DNA of 64,000 bases from contig CALADH010000047.1 of NCBI GenBank assembly GCA_937890745.1, positions 30,640 through 94,639 of the forward strand, written 5' to 3'. Positions within the stretch are counted from its first letter, which is position 1. The number at the start of each line of letters is the position of its first letter. Origin of the DNA: Scybalocola_A sp900557175 (GTDB taxonomy: Bacteria > Bacillota > Clostridia > Lachnospirales > Lachnospiraceae). Of this stretch, positions 18,842-26,823 are shown in pieces. The notes beneath the pieces are model-generated. The model saw nothing but the letters and a program-made list of their open reading frames with translations, was not told where the DNA came from and searched no databases. A program made the position numbers and the translations under genes.

Positions 18842-19798
18842 ATGGAAAGTGCCAAAAAGCCTTTAATTATACTGACAGGGTCGACAGCCGTCGGCAAAAC
18901 AGAGCTGTCCATCGGTCTTGCAAAGGCCGTCGGCGGTGAAATTATATCTGCCGATTCCATGCAGGTTTATAAATATATGGATATCGGTACAGCCAAAATT
19001 ACAAAAAATGAAATGTCGGGTGTTCCCCACTTTCTCGTGGACGAACTTATGCCTGACGAAGAATTTAACGTCGTTATTTTTCAGAAAAAGGCAAAAGCCT
19101 ATATGGAAGAAATTTATAACCGCGGCCATATTCCGATTTTAGTCGGCGGCACAGGCTTTTATATCCAATCTGTGCTCTATGACATTGATTTTGAATCAGA
19201 AGATGACGATATGAGCTACCGGCGCGACCTTGAAGCGAAAGCAGCAAATCCGGGCGGTGCCAAAATGCTTCATGAAATGCTTTTGGCTGTTGATGCACAG
19301 GCTGCTGCCGAAATACATGAAAATAACGTCAAAAAAGTCATTCGTGCCCTTGAATTTTATCACAAAACCGGGCAGAAAATATCAGAGCACAATAAAACTC
19401 AAAGAGAGAAGCAGTCACCTTATAATTTCATGTATTTTGTTCTTGAGCATGACAGACAGATCCTTTATGAGCGTATTGAAAAGCGTATCGACAAGATGCT
19501 CCATGCCGGTCTTATTGATGAAGTCCGTCAGCTTCTGTCAATGGGTTATACAAAATCCCTCGTTTCCATGCAGGGACTCGGTTATAAAGAAATTATCGAC
19601 TATTTGGACGGTAAAACAACACTTGAAGAAGCTGTCTATATTCTTAAAAGAGATACAAGACATTTTGCCAAACGGCAGATGACATGGTTCCGCCGTGAAA
19701 AATGTGTATGCCATGTCGAAAAGCAAAATTTTTCGGATGAAAATGAAATTTTAAAATATATGCTTGAACAATTAAAAGAAGTTCATATTATAGCATAA
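18842..19798 (+). CDS. miaA: tRNA dimethylallyltransferase MiaA
   Basis: A 318-residue enzyme that transfers a dimethylallyl group to N6 of A37 in tRNAs reading codons that begin with U. Signature blocks: the P-loop GSTAVGKTEL near residue 13, DSMQVYKYMDIGTAK, LVGGTGFYIQSVLY and KRDTRHFAKRQMTWFR. The ATG at 18842 has GGAGG at 18832-18836; an in-frame ATG at 18830 sits on top of that site and is less likely. miaB, whose product continues the same modification, is not in this window. Confidence 0.97.
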   Translation: MESAKKPLIILTGSTAVGKTELSIGLAKAVGGEIISADSMQVYKYMDIGTAKITKNEMSGVPHFLVDELMPDEEFNVVIFQKKAKAYMEEIYNRGHIPILVGGTGFYIQSVLYDIDFESEDDDMSYRRDLEAKAANPGGAKMLHEMLLAVDAQAAAEIHENNVKKVIRALEFYHKTGQKISEHNKTQREKQSPYNFMYFVLEHDRQILYERIEKRIDKMLHAGLIDEVRQLLSMGYTKSLVSMQGLGYKEIIDYLDGKTTLEEAVYILKRDTRHFAKRQMTWFRREKCVCHVEKQNFSDENEILKYMLEQLKEVHIIA

Positions 19799-19814
19799 AA
19801 TTGGAGGAAATATT

Positions 19815-21095
19815 ATGGATTTGGAAAATTATTATGAAAGTCTCGGCGTAAAGCGGGAAGTTTTTGAATACTGCAAAAATGTCGAGGACGGTCTTAAATC
19901 ACGCTTTGAGGCCATTGATAAAATCGCCGAATTAAATCAGCTTAAAGTCATCAAAGCAATGCAGGACAATCACGTCAGCGATTACCATTTTAACAGCGGC
20001 ACAGGCTACGGTTATAATGATGACGGCCGTGATGCCCTTGAAAAAGTTTATGCCGATATATTTCACACAGAAGATGCTCTTGTACGTCCACATATCACAT
20101 GCGGAACCCACGCCTTAAGCACAGCGCTTTCAGGCAACCTGCGTCCGGGCGACGAGCTTTTATCCCCTGTCGGAAAGCCTTATGATACATTAGAGGAAGT
20201 CATCGGTATCCGTCCCTCAACAGGCTCACTGGCAGAATACGGCGTCACCTACAGACAGGTCGATTTGCTGCCGGACGGAAGCTTTGACTACGAAAATATA
20301 AAAAAAGCCATCAACGATAAAACAAAACTTGTCACAATCCAGCGTTCGAAAGGCTATCAGACACGACCGACGCTTTCTGTCGCAAAAATCGGAGAGCTGA
20401 TTGCCTTTATTAAGTCTGTCAAACCGGATGTTATATGTATGGTTGATAACTGCTACGGTGAATTTGTAGAAACAATTGAGCCGACAGACGTGGGCGCAGA
20501 TATGTGCGTCGGTTCCCTTATCAAAAATCCGGGCGGCGGTCTTGCACCAATCGGCGGCTATATCGTCGGCAAAAAAGAATGCATTGAAAGAGCAGCCTGC
20601 CGTCTGACAACACCGGGGCTTGGCAAGGAAGTCGGTGCAAGTCTCGGCGTCAACAGAAGCTTTTTCCAGGGATTATTCCTTGCGCCTCAGGTTGTTTCCG
20701 GCGCCGTTAAAGGCGCAGTTTTTGCCGCCAATATTTACGAGCGTCTCGGTTTTAGCGTTGTTCCTGACGGAAACGAAAGCCGCCATGATATTATCCAGGC
20801 CGTTGTCTTAGGCTCGGCTGAGGGCGTCATTGAATTTTGTAAAGGCATTCAGGCTGCGGCACCTGTCGATGCCCATGTCACACCGGAGCCTTGGGCTATG
20901 CCGGGCTATGACAGTGAAGTTATTATGGCTGCCGGTGCTTTTATTCAGGGCTCATCGATTGAACTTTCCGCCGATGCACCAATTAAGCCGCCTTATTCCG
21001 TTTACTTTCAGGGCGGTATTACATGGTATCACTCAAAGCTTGGTATTATTATGTCACTTGAAAAGCTTTATGAGGCCGGTCTTGTGACACTTTAA
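19815..21095 (+). CDS. PLP-dependent gamma-lyase family protein (YnbB, 'aluminium resistance' family)
   Basis: A 426-residue fold-type I PLP protein of the YnbB family, usually annotated methionine gamma-lyase family protein. Visible are FNSGTGYGYND, ITCGTHALSTAL, the aspartate segment MVDNCYGEFVE, and SLIKNPGGGLAPIGGY with the probable PLP lysine. The reaction has not been settled. It follows miaA by 16 bases, as it does in many Firmicutes, and a strong terminator closes the operon downstream. Confidence 0.88.
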   Translation: MDLENYYESLGVKREVFEYCKNVEDGLKSRFEAIDKIAELNQLKVIKAMQDNHVSDYHFNSGTGYGYNDDGRDALEKVYADIFHTEDALVRPHITCGTHALSTALSGNLRPGDELLSPVGKPYDTLEEVIGIRPSTGSLAEYGVTYRQVDLLPDGSFDYENIKKAINDKTKLVTIQRSKGYQTRPTLSVAKIGELIAFIKSVKPDVICMVDNCYGEFVETIEPTDVGADMCVGSLIKNPGGGLAPIGGYIVGKKECIERAACRLTTPGLGKEVGASLGVNRSFFQGLFLAPQVVSGAVKGAVFAANIYERLGFSVVPDGNESRHDIIQAVVLGSAEGVIEFCKGIQAAAPVDAHVTPEPWAMPGYDSEVIMAAGAFIQGSSIELSADAPIKPPYSVYFQGGITWYHSKLGIIMSLEKLYEAGLVTL

Positions 21096-21145
21096 AATTG
21101 TCGAATCGTGTCGATATTTTCAAATCTATTTCAGTATACAAGCTG

Positions 21146-21188
21146 CTTCTCCTGTGCTAAAATAAAGATGTGCGCAGGAGAAGTTTTT
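21146..21188 (+). terminator. Rho-independent terminator after ynbB
   Basis: CTTCTCCTGTGC (21146-21157) pairs perfectly with GCGCAGGAGAAG (21172-21183) apart from one G-T wobble, followed by TTTTTA. It lies 33 bases before the radC start and could also attenuate radC. Confidence 0.85.
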
Positions 21189-21220
21189 ACAGTCATGGCT
21201 CTTACCGAAAGGAGTCATGT

Positions 21221-21925
21221 ATGACAATCAATTCTAAATTACCAATCAAAAGTATGCCCGTATCCGAGCGTCCTTACGAAAAGTGCCAGCAGCTCGGCGT
21301 AAAAGCACTGTCAGATGCAGAACTTCTGGCCGTTATCATCAAAACCGGAACAAAAAATCTGCGAAGTACCGACCTCGCCTTCAATGTTTTATCCCTCTGC
21401 GAGAAAAAAGGCGGAATTTTTGGTCTATGTCATTTATCAATCTCCGATTTAGAAACAATCAAAGGTATCGGCACTGTAAAAGCCATTCAACTTTTGTGTG
21501 CTGCGGAACTTGCCGTCCGTATTTCCTCATCCGCTGCCAAAGACCGTCTATGCTTTAATCGTCCCGATACAATCGCCGATTATTATATGGAACAGATGCG
21601 CCATTATACGCAGGAACATCTGATGCTTATGATGTTCGACACAAAAAACAGGCTCATCAAAGACAGCCTCATTTTCAAGGGCACTGTCAATACATCTGTC
21701 ATTCATCCGCGGGAAATTTTTATTGAGGCGCTAAAGTGCGAAGCCGTCAGCATTGTTCTTATCCATAATCATCCAAGCGGCGATCCGACACCGAGCAGAG
21801 AAGATATCGCAGTCACAAAATCCATACATAAGGCCGGCAGCTATATTGGTATCCGGCTTTTGGATCATTTAATTATCGGAGATCAAAAGTACGAATCCTT
21901 ATATCGTTTCATTCATGAGGACTGA
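21221..21925 (+). CDS. radC: RadC family protein (JAB/MPN domain)
   Basis: A 234-residue RadC: an N-terminal helix-hairpin-helix region (DLETIKGIGTVKAIQLL) and a C-terminal JAB1/MPN domain with HNHPSGDPTPSRED, the metal-binding signature. Despite the name, a DNA repair role is not established. The ATG at 21221 has AAAGGAG; the open frame from 21170 runs through the terminator and is not the start. In many Clostridia radC is followed by mreBCD; here minD comes next after a 176-base gap. Confidence 0.93.
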   Translation: MTINSKLPIKSMPVSERPYEKCQQLGVKALSDAELLAVIIKTGTKNLRSTDLAFNVLSLCEKKGGIFGLCHLSISDLETIKGIGTVKAIQLLCAAELAVRISSSAAKDRLCFNRPDTIADYYMEQMRHYTQEHLMLMMFDTKNRLIKDSLIFKGTVNTSVIHPREIFIEALKCEAVSIVLIHNHPSGDPTPSREDIAVTKSIHKAGSYIGIRLLDHLIIGDQKYESLYRFIHED

Positions 21926-22015
21926 TTAAGCCGGCACTGCCGGAATGGATGCAGGAGAGAAGCTTTGATATTTTCATCATTATTCATCATTAATCGAATA
22001 AATTTGCAGGCTTAA

Positions 22016-22044
22016 TTGACATTTTTTGCAAAATATTATATGAT
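22016..22044 (+). promoter_or_regulatory. sigma-A promoter of minD
   Basis: TTGACA (22016-22021), 17 bases, TATGAT (22039-22044). It shows that minDE are transcribed from here rather than from an upstream mre or minC unit. Confidence 0.85.
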
Positions 22045-22101
22045 GTTAAAAGCTTTCTTTGTTTATTCGACCGTTTCATTAATCATTGGAGGTAAATCCC
22101 T

Positions 22102-22893
22102 ATGGGTGAAGTATTCGTTATTACATCCGGAAAAGGCGGTGTCGGGAAAACGACCACATCGGCAAATATTGGCGCCGGTCTTGCGAAGCTGGACAAGAAA
22201 GTGATTCTTATCGATACAGATATCGGTCTTAGAAACCTTGATGTTGTTATGGGACTTGAAAACCGCATTGTCTATCATTTAGTCGATGTGATTGAGGGAA
22301 GATGCAGGCTTAAGCAGGCATTAATTCATGACCAGCGTTTCCCGAATCTTTATCTGCTGCCATCCGCGCAGACAAAAGATAAAACTGCCGTAACACCAAT
22401 GCAGATGAAAAAGCTTACAATGCAGCTAAAAGAAGACTATGATTATGTTCTTCTTGACTGTCCTGCCGGCATAGAGCAGGGATTTTTAAATGCCATTGCC
22501 GGTGCTGATAAAGCCATCGTCGTCACGACACCGGAGATTTCCGCTATCCGTGATGCCGACAGAGTTTCCGGTCTTTTGGCTTATCATGGCATTGATAATG
22601 TCTATATGATTGTCAACAGACTGAGGTATGACTTAATCCGCCGCGGTGATATGATGTCCGTCGAGGATGTTGTCGATATTCTCGGACTTTCGCTGCTTGG
22701 CTTTGTCCCGGATGATGAGCAGGTCGTTATCGCAACCAACCACGGTGAGCCGGTCATTGGTATGAAGTCTCCGGCCGGACAGGCCTATGCCGACATATGT
22801 CTCCGCATTACAGGACGTCAGATTCCATTAACCCCTGCTAAATTAAACCGAGGCCTTTTTCATCAGCTTGGCCGTCTTCTTAAAATCAGTTAA
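22102..22893 (+). CDS. minD: septum site-determining ATPase MinD
   Basis: A 263-residue ParA/MinD ATPase with the deviant Walker A GKGGVGKTT near residue 10, DTDIGLRNLDVVMG, and YVLLDCPAGIEQG (Walker B region). The C-terminal amphipathic helix GLFHQLGRLLKIS is the membrane-targeting sequence. MinD recruits MinC to block Z-ring assembly at poles and is displaced by MinE. minE follows after 11 bases. The expected minC is not present upstream. Confidence 0.96.
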   Translation: MGEVFVITSGKGGVGKTTTSANIGAGLAKLDKKVILIDTDIGLRNLDVVMGLENRIVYHLVDVIEGRCRLKQALIHDQRFPNLYLLPSAQTKDKTAVTPMQMKKLTMQLKEDYDYVLLDCPAGIEQGFLNAIAGADKAIVVTTPEISAIRDADRVSGLLAYHGIDNVYMIVNRLRYDLIRRGDMMSVEDVVDILGLSLLGFVPDDEQVVIATNHGEPVIGMKSPAGQAYADICLRITGRQIPLTPAKLNRGLFHQLGRLLKIS

Positions 22894-22904
22894 GGAGGCC
22901 GGCG

Positions 22905-23180
22905 ATGATATTTTCCCGTTTATTTAAAAAAAAATCCGGCAATGTCGCCAAAGAGCGTCTTGCTGCCGTCTTAATTTCGGACAGAGCGCGCTGCGCTCCG
23001 GATACACTTGCAAACATTCAGTGTGATATTTCCCACGCACTCGAAAAATATATGGAAATTAATCTAAATGCCATAGATTTTAAGATTGTTTCAAAAGAAA
23101 AAGAAGTCCCTGTTTTAGTTGTTTACATCCCTTTTAAGGAGATTCTTGAGGAACCGACAAAGCAGCATCAAAATTTGTAA
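22905..23180 (+). CDS. minE: cell division topological specificity factor MinE
   Basis: A 91-residue MinE: basic amphipathic N-terminus (MIFSRLFKKKSGNVAKERL), the MinD-contact strand LAAVLISDRA and a C-terminal topological domain with DFKIVSKEKEVPVLVVYIPF. MinE triggers MinD ATP hydrolysis and sets up pole-to-pole oscillation. The Shine-Dalgarno is AAGGAGG. Its presence with minD implies an oscillating Min system rather than the DivIVA/MinJ-anchored type, although divIVA is also in this window. Confidence 0.93.
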   Translation: MIFSRLFKKKSGNVAKERLAAVLISDRARCAPDTLANIQCDISHALEKYMEINLNAIDFKIVSKEKEVPVLVVYIPFKEILEEPTKQHQNL

Positions 23181-23207
23181 GGCCCATACTTATTGCCGGT
23201 GAGTCAT

Positions 23208-23237
23208 ATAAATAATTTTTTCGTTAATTATTTATAA
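23208..23237 (+). repeat. inverted repeat between minE and mgsA
   Basis: TATAAATAATT (23208-23218) and AATTATTTATA (23227-23237) are perfect 11-bp arms around 8 bases, all AT-rich. It may be a weak terminator for minDE or a protein site. Confidence 0.5.
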
Positions 23238-23243
23238 ATATAT

Positions 23244-23272
23244 TGCAAAACCTCCCAAGATTTTGTATATTA
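23244..23272 (+). promoter_or_regulatory. probable sigma-A promoter of mgsA
   Basis: TTGCAA (23244-23249), 17 bases, TATATT (23267-23272); leaves a leader of roughly 75 bases. Confidence 0.65.
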
Positions 23273-23353
23273 TTAATATAGCATTTTTGCAAGAATTATG
23301 GGGTAGGTTTATACTAAAAATTTGTTTTACAACAAAACAGGAGGTAGATCATT

Positions 23354-23749
23354 ATGAATATTGGCTTAATTGCACATGACAACAAGAAAAAACTCATGCA
23401 GAATTTCTGCATTGCCTACAGAGGTATACTTTCAAAAAACGAACTCTATGCCACAGGAACAACCGGACGTCTTATTGAAGAAGTCACTAACTTAAATATC
23501 CACAAGTTTCTCGCAGGACATCTCGGCGGTGAGCAGCAGCTTTCCGCGCAGATAGAGCATAATACGATCGACCTTGTCATCTTCCTGCGTGATCCGATTA
23601 ATTCCAAATCCCACGAACCGAACGTTCACGAAATTGTCCGCCTTTGTGACTTGCACAACATTCCTATCGCAACAAATCTCGCAACTGCGGAGCTCTTAAT
23701 TAAGGCACTCGACAGAGGGGATCTTGAATGGCGTGAATTTTACAAGTAA
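23354..23749 (+). CDS. mgsA: methylglyoxal synthase
   Basis: A 131-residue enzyme converting dihydroxyacetone phosphate to methylglyoxal and phosphate, a bypass that relieves sugar-phosphate build-up. Motifs: IALIAHDNKK-like start (GLIAHDNKKK), LYATGTTGRLIEE (phosphate binding), GHLGGEQQLSAQIE and IFLRDPINSKSHEPNVHE with the catalytic Asp. Length and spacing match the family. mgsA follows the min genes in many Clostridia. Confidence 0.95.
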   Translation: MNIGLIAHDNKKKLMQNFCIAYRGILSKNELYATGTTGRLIEEVTNLNIHKFLAGHLGGEQQLSAQIEHNTIDLVIFLRDPINSKSHEPNVHEIVRLCDLHNIPIATNLATAELLIKALDRGDLEWREFYK

Positions 23750-23780
23750 TCAAGTATTTTAGAAAAAGAAAGAAAAGAGC

Positions 23781-24884
23781 ATGAAAAAGAAAATTGTACT
23801 TACAGTCTGCACGGCTGCCATATTATTAACCGGCTGCCGTGCAGATTCTGCGATGTTAATTGAATATTCGGATTTGAACATCCTTAAAAGCTCGGATATT
23901 CTTGATCTGACAGCAGCCGAAACAATCACTCCATATTCCGACGGTATCGCTGTCATTACTTCTGACATTTTAAACGACACAGAACCTGCAGCACCTGTTG
24001 AATCCGAAACAACTCAGACAGAAAGTGAGACACAGGCAGCACAGGTACCTCAGACAGAAACCGGCGACACAGCCGATGCGTCAAATGATCCGGCAGCTTC
24101 AATGCCATCAGACACCGAGCCTTCAAGTGCATTGCCGGGACTTTTAGTCTGTACAACGACTAATGAGGTTCTCTACAATAATCTTCCGTACAAGGAGGTG
24201 GCACCTGCCAGCCTCACAAAGCTTATGACAGCGCTTATTGTTCTTGAGCACGGAAATATGGATGATGTTGTCACACTGACCTCTGAAATGAACGCAGACA
24301 TGATTCCGGGAGCGCAGGTATGCGGCTTTGTGCCCGGCGATTCTGTCACAGTCAAAGAGCTTTTATACAGTATGCTCGTTTATTCAGGAAATGACGCCGC
24401 TAATGCGCTTGCCATTCATGTAGGCGGCAGCGTCTCTGACTTTGTCGCAATGATGAATGCAGAAGCCAACCGGATCGGCGCTGTCAACACGCATTTTTCA
24501 AATCCGAGCGGGCTGGACATTGACAATCATTACTCAAGTGCTTATGATTTATATCTTATATTTAATGAATGTCTTAAATACGATGACTTTAAAAGTGCTG
24601 TCTGCCAGCCAAGCTATACAAACCATTACACAGCAGCCTCCGGCAATACAGCATCCGTCACTTACACTTCAACAAACCTGTATATGAACGGAACGTATTC
24701 AAGCCCGGAAGGAATGACAGTCTATGGCGGCAAAACAGGGACAACCGATGCCGCAGGCGCCTGCCTTATTGCTTATACAGCTGATACCGCAGGCAACACA
24801 TATATCGCTGTTTCCCTCGGCAACAACGGCAAACCGGAATTGTATTCGCAAATGAATAAAATATTAGCAAAATATCAGAAATAG
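23781..24884 (+). CDS. D-alanyl-D-alanine carboxypeptidase, lipoprotein (DacF-like)
   Basis: A 367-residue class A low-molecular-weight penicillin-binding protein that trims the terminal D-Ala of peptidoglycan stem peptides. The N-terminus is a lipoprotein signal with lipobox LLTGC at residue 19. A Thr/Glu-rich tether (about 65-115) leads to the catalytic domain: SLTK (active Ser and Lys), YSGNDAAN (SxN) and GGKTGTT (KTG). It lacks the second PBP5-like C-terminal domain. It follows mgsA by 31 bases and is probably co-transcribed. Confidence 0.92.
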   Translation: MKKKIVLTVCTAAILLTGCRADSAMLIEYSDLNILKSSDILDLTAAETITPYSDGIAVITSDILNDTEPAAPVESETTQTESETQAAQVPQTETGDTADASNDPAASMPSDTEPSSALPGLLVCTTTNEVLYNNLPYKEVAPASLTKLMTALIVLEHGNMDDVVTLTSEMNADMIPGAQVCGFVPGDSVTVKELLYSMLVYSGNDAANALAIHVGGSVSDFVAMMNAEANRIGAVNTHFSNPSGLDIDNHYSSAYDLYLIFNECLKYDDFKSAVCQPSYTNHYTAASGNTASVTYTSTNLYMNGTYSSPEGMTVYGGKTGTTDAAGACLIAYTADTAGNTYIAVSLGNNGKPELYSQMNKILAKYQK

Positions 24885-24887
24885 TCA

Positions 24888-24916
24888 TTGAATTTTAGGA
24901 TAATTTATAATATAAT
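24888..24916 (+). promoter_or_regulatory. promoter for the small P-loop gene
   Basis: TTGAAT (24888-24893), 17 bases, TATAAT (24911-24916). Confidence 0.65.
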
Positions 24917-24976
24917 TAGTATATCAATTTGAATTCTATTTTTAGAAAATATATGCAACATTAGGAGGAGAGTACA

Positions 24977-25396
24977 ATGATACAAATTATTTCAGGTGTA
25001 AAGGGTAAAGGTAAAACAAAATTTCTTATTCAGAAGGTCAATGATGCTGTAAAGACAGCGACAGGTAACATCGTTTACCTTGACAAAAACAACAAGCATA
25101 TGTATGAACTCAGCAACAAAATCCGTTTAATCAACGTCAAGGATTTTCCAATTGACAACTACGACAGCTTTTTAGGTTTCATCTGCGGACTTATTTCCCA
25201 GGATCATGACCTTCAGGCTATGTATCTCGACAGCTTTTTAAACATTGCATGTGTTTCAGATGAGTATATCGGCTATGTACTGACACAGCTTGATAAGATT
25301 TCCAAGACATTTGAGACAGATTTTGTATTAAGTATCTCCGAAGACGCACAGAACCTTCCTGAGGAATTCAGAGAAAACATTATCATTTCACTGTAA
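24977..25396 (+). CDS. small P-loop protein, function unknown
   Basis: A 139-residue soluble protein that I cannot assign to a characterised family. The N-terminus IQIISGVKGKGKTKFLI contains a GxxGxGKT nucleotide-binding loop. Later hydrophobic stretches (IVYLD near residue 33, AMYLDSFLNIACVS near 82, DFVLSISED near 118) suggest a small ATPase-like core, too short for a full RecA-type or PilT ATPase although such proteins are sometimes labelled PilT. It has its own promoter, an AGGAGG site and a terminator, so it is a single-gene unit. Probably expressed and conserved in Lachnospiraceae, but this needs a search. Confidence 0.7.
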   Translation: MIQIISGVKGKGKTKFLIQKVNDAVKTATGNIVYLDKNNKHMYELSNKIRLINVKDFPIDNYDSFLGFICGLISQDHDLQAMYLDSFLNIACVSDEYIGYVLTQLDKISKTFETDFVLSISEDAQNLPEEFRENIIISL

Positions 25397-25427
25397 TCAC
25401 ATTGATAACATCATTTTATTACATTTT

Positions 25428-25460
25428 AGGCGGATATCACAAAGCTGGTATCCGCCTTTT
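25428..25460 (+). terminator. Rho-independent terminator
   Basis: AGGCGGATA (25428-25436) pairs with TATCCGCCT (25449-25457), followed by TTT. It separates the small P-loop gene from the convergent DUF378 gene and may serve both. Confidence 0.75.
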
Positions 25461-25483
25461 AACATCCACAGATTTCCGTTTTC

Positions 25484-25693
25484 TTATTCCTCGTCTGTTT
25501 TGAGTTTCCAAAAAAGCACAAGGGAATATACAGCTGCAAGTCCGACGATTGCAAAAATAATTCTTGATATCATCGAAGCCGTCCCAAAGCAGTACGTAAT
25601 GAGATTAAAATTAAAAAATCCTACAAGGCCCCAATTAATACCGCCAATAATAATCAGTATCAAAGCAGCCACATCTAACCAGTTTCTTTTCAT
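25484..25693 (-). CDS. DUF378 family small membrane protein
   Basis: A 69-residue protein with two membrane helices (about residues 7-30 and 42-62). ALILIIIGGINWGLVGFFNFNLI is characteristic of DUF378 (YuzA-like) proteins, whose function is unknown. AGGAGG precedes the ATG by 9 bases. It is the only minus-strand gene in the first 36 kb and lies convergent to the P-loop gene and divergent to the radical SAM gene. Confidence 0.88.
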   Translation of the reverse strand: MKRNWLDVAALILIIIGGINWGLVGFFNFNLITYCFGTASMISRIIFAIVGLAAVYSLVLFWKLKTDEE

Positions 25694-25876
25694 ATTTTAT
25701 GACCTCCTGTCAGCTCTGATAGAAATATTATCTGCCGTTTTTCTCATCCTATACTTCCATATTTTTCTTTAATTTTATACGAAATACTTAAAATTGTCGT
25801 TTAGGGGTTTAAATTAATGCAAAAAAAGTATATAATAAACTTTGATTTTGAATCATGTATTCAATGGAGGTTATTT

Positions 25877-26812
25877 TTGAGTCATTCATTTTATTATAAA
25901 TATTCCGATTACTTAAAAGCTAAATATAAAGAAAAGGTTTATAAACTGCCTGTTTCCCTGCCTGTTTCATGCCCCAACCGGATTGACGGCAGCGGCGGCT
26001 GTACATTCTGCGCCGGAGCAGGCACCGGTTTTGAAATACTTGAAGATAAGTTGCCGGTAAAAACACAGCTTTTAAAAAATATGAACTACATCGGCTCAAA
26101 ATATCATGCAAAAAAGTTTATTGCCTATTTTCAAAATTATACAAACACCTATATGCCGCTGACACAGTTTAAAAAGTATATGATCGAAGCAGCTTCTATC
26201 GAGCATATCGTTGAGATTTCTATTTCAACACGGCCGGACTGTATCGGCGAGGCTTACCTTGAATTTCTTGACACACTTTCAAAAGAAACGGGCATTGACA
26301 TTCATTTTGAACTTGGACTTCAAACAGTCAATTACCATACACTGGATTCTGTCTGCCGCGGTCACGGCCTTGCAGAATTTATTGACAGTGTTCTGAGAAT
26401 AAAAAAATATCATTTTACAATAGGCGTCCACATGATACTGAATCTTCCGGGCGATACAATAAGAGATGCCTTAGAAGGCGCGCGCGTCCTGTCCGCGCTT
26501 CCGATTGATGTTGTCAAGCTTCACTCGCTTTATATTGCAAAAGACTCGAAGATGGCCAGTGATTATGCCGCCGGACAGATCCATATCTGCGACAAAGCAG
26601 AATATTTTTGCCGGCTGAAAATATTTTTAGAAAATCTCCGTCCTGATATTGCCGTTGAACGTCTGTTTTCAAGGATTCCCGAAAAGGACAGCCTTTTTTG
26701 CAATTGGGGAACAAGCTGGTGGAAGCTTTCAGAAGAATTTGAATCTATAATGACAGCTTCCGGAAGCTGTCAGGGTATTTGCTATAACAATACCAATTAT
26801 TCAAAATTATAA
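25877..26812 (+). CDS. TIGR01212-family radical SAM protein (YtqA-like), TTG start
   Basis: A 311-residue radical SAM protein. The cluster motif is the extended form CPNRIDGSGGCTFC, with Cys spacing typical of the TIGR01212/Elp3-like group rather than plain CxxxCxxC. GFLQxYTNT-like YFQNYTNTYMP and ELGLQTVNYHTL follow. The substrate is unknown; a tRNA modification role has been suggested for relatives. TTG at 25877 has TGGAGG six bases upstream; the open frame reaching back to 25817 includes a TATAAT (25831-25836) that looks like this gene's -10, so the later start is preferred. Confidence 0.88.
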   Translation: MSHSFYYKYSDYLKAKYKEKVYKLPVSLPVSCPNRIDGSGGCTFCAGAGTGFEILEDKLPVKTQLLKNMNYIGSKYHAKKFIAYFQNYTNTYMPLTQFKKYMIEAASIEHIVEISISTRPDCIGEAYLEFLDTLSKETGIDIHFELGLQTVNYHTLDSVCRGHGLAEFIDSVLRIKKYHFTIGVHMILNLPGDTIRDALEGARVLSALPIDVVKLHSLYIAKDSKMASDYAAGQIHICDKAEYFCRLKIFLENLRPDIAVERLFSRIPEKDSLFCNWGTSWWKLSEEFESIMTASGSCQGICYNNTNYSKL

Positions 26813-26823
26813 AAGGAGTACTT

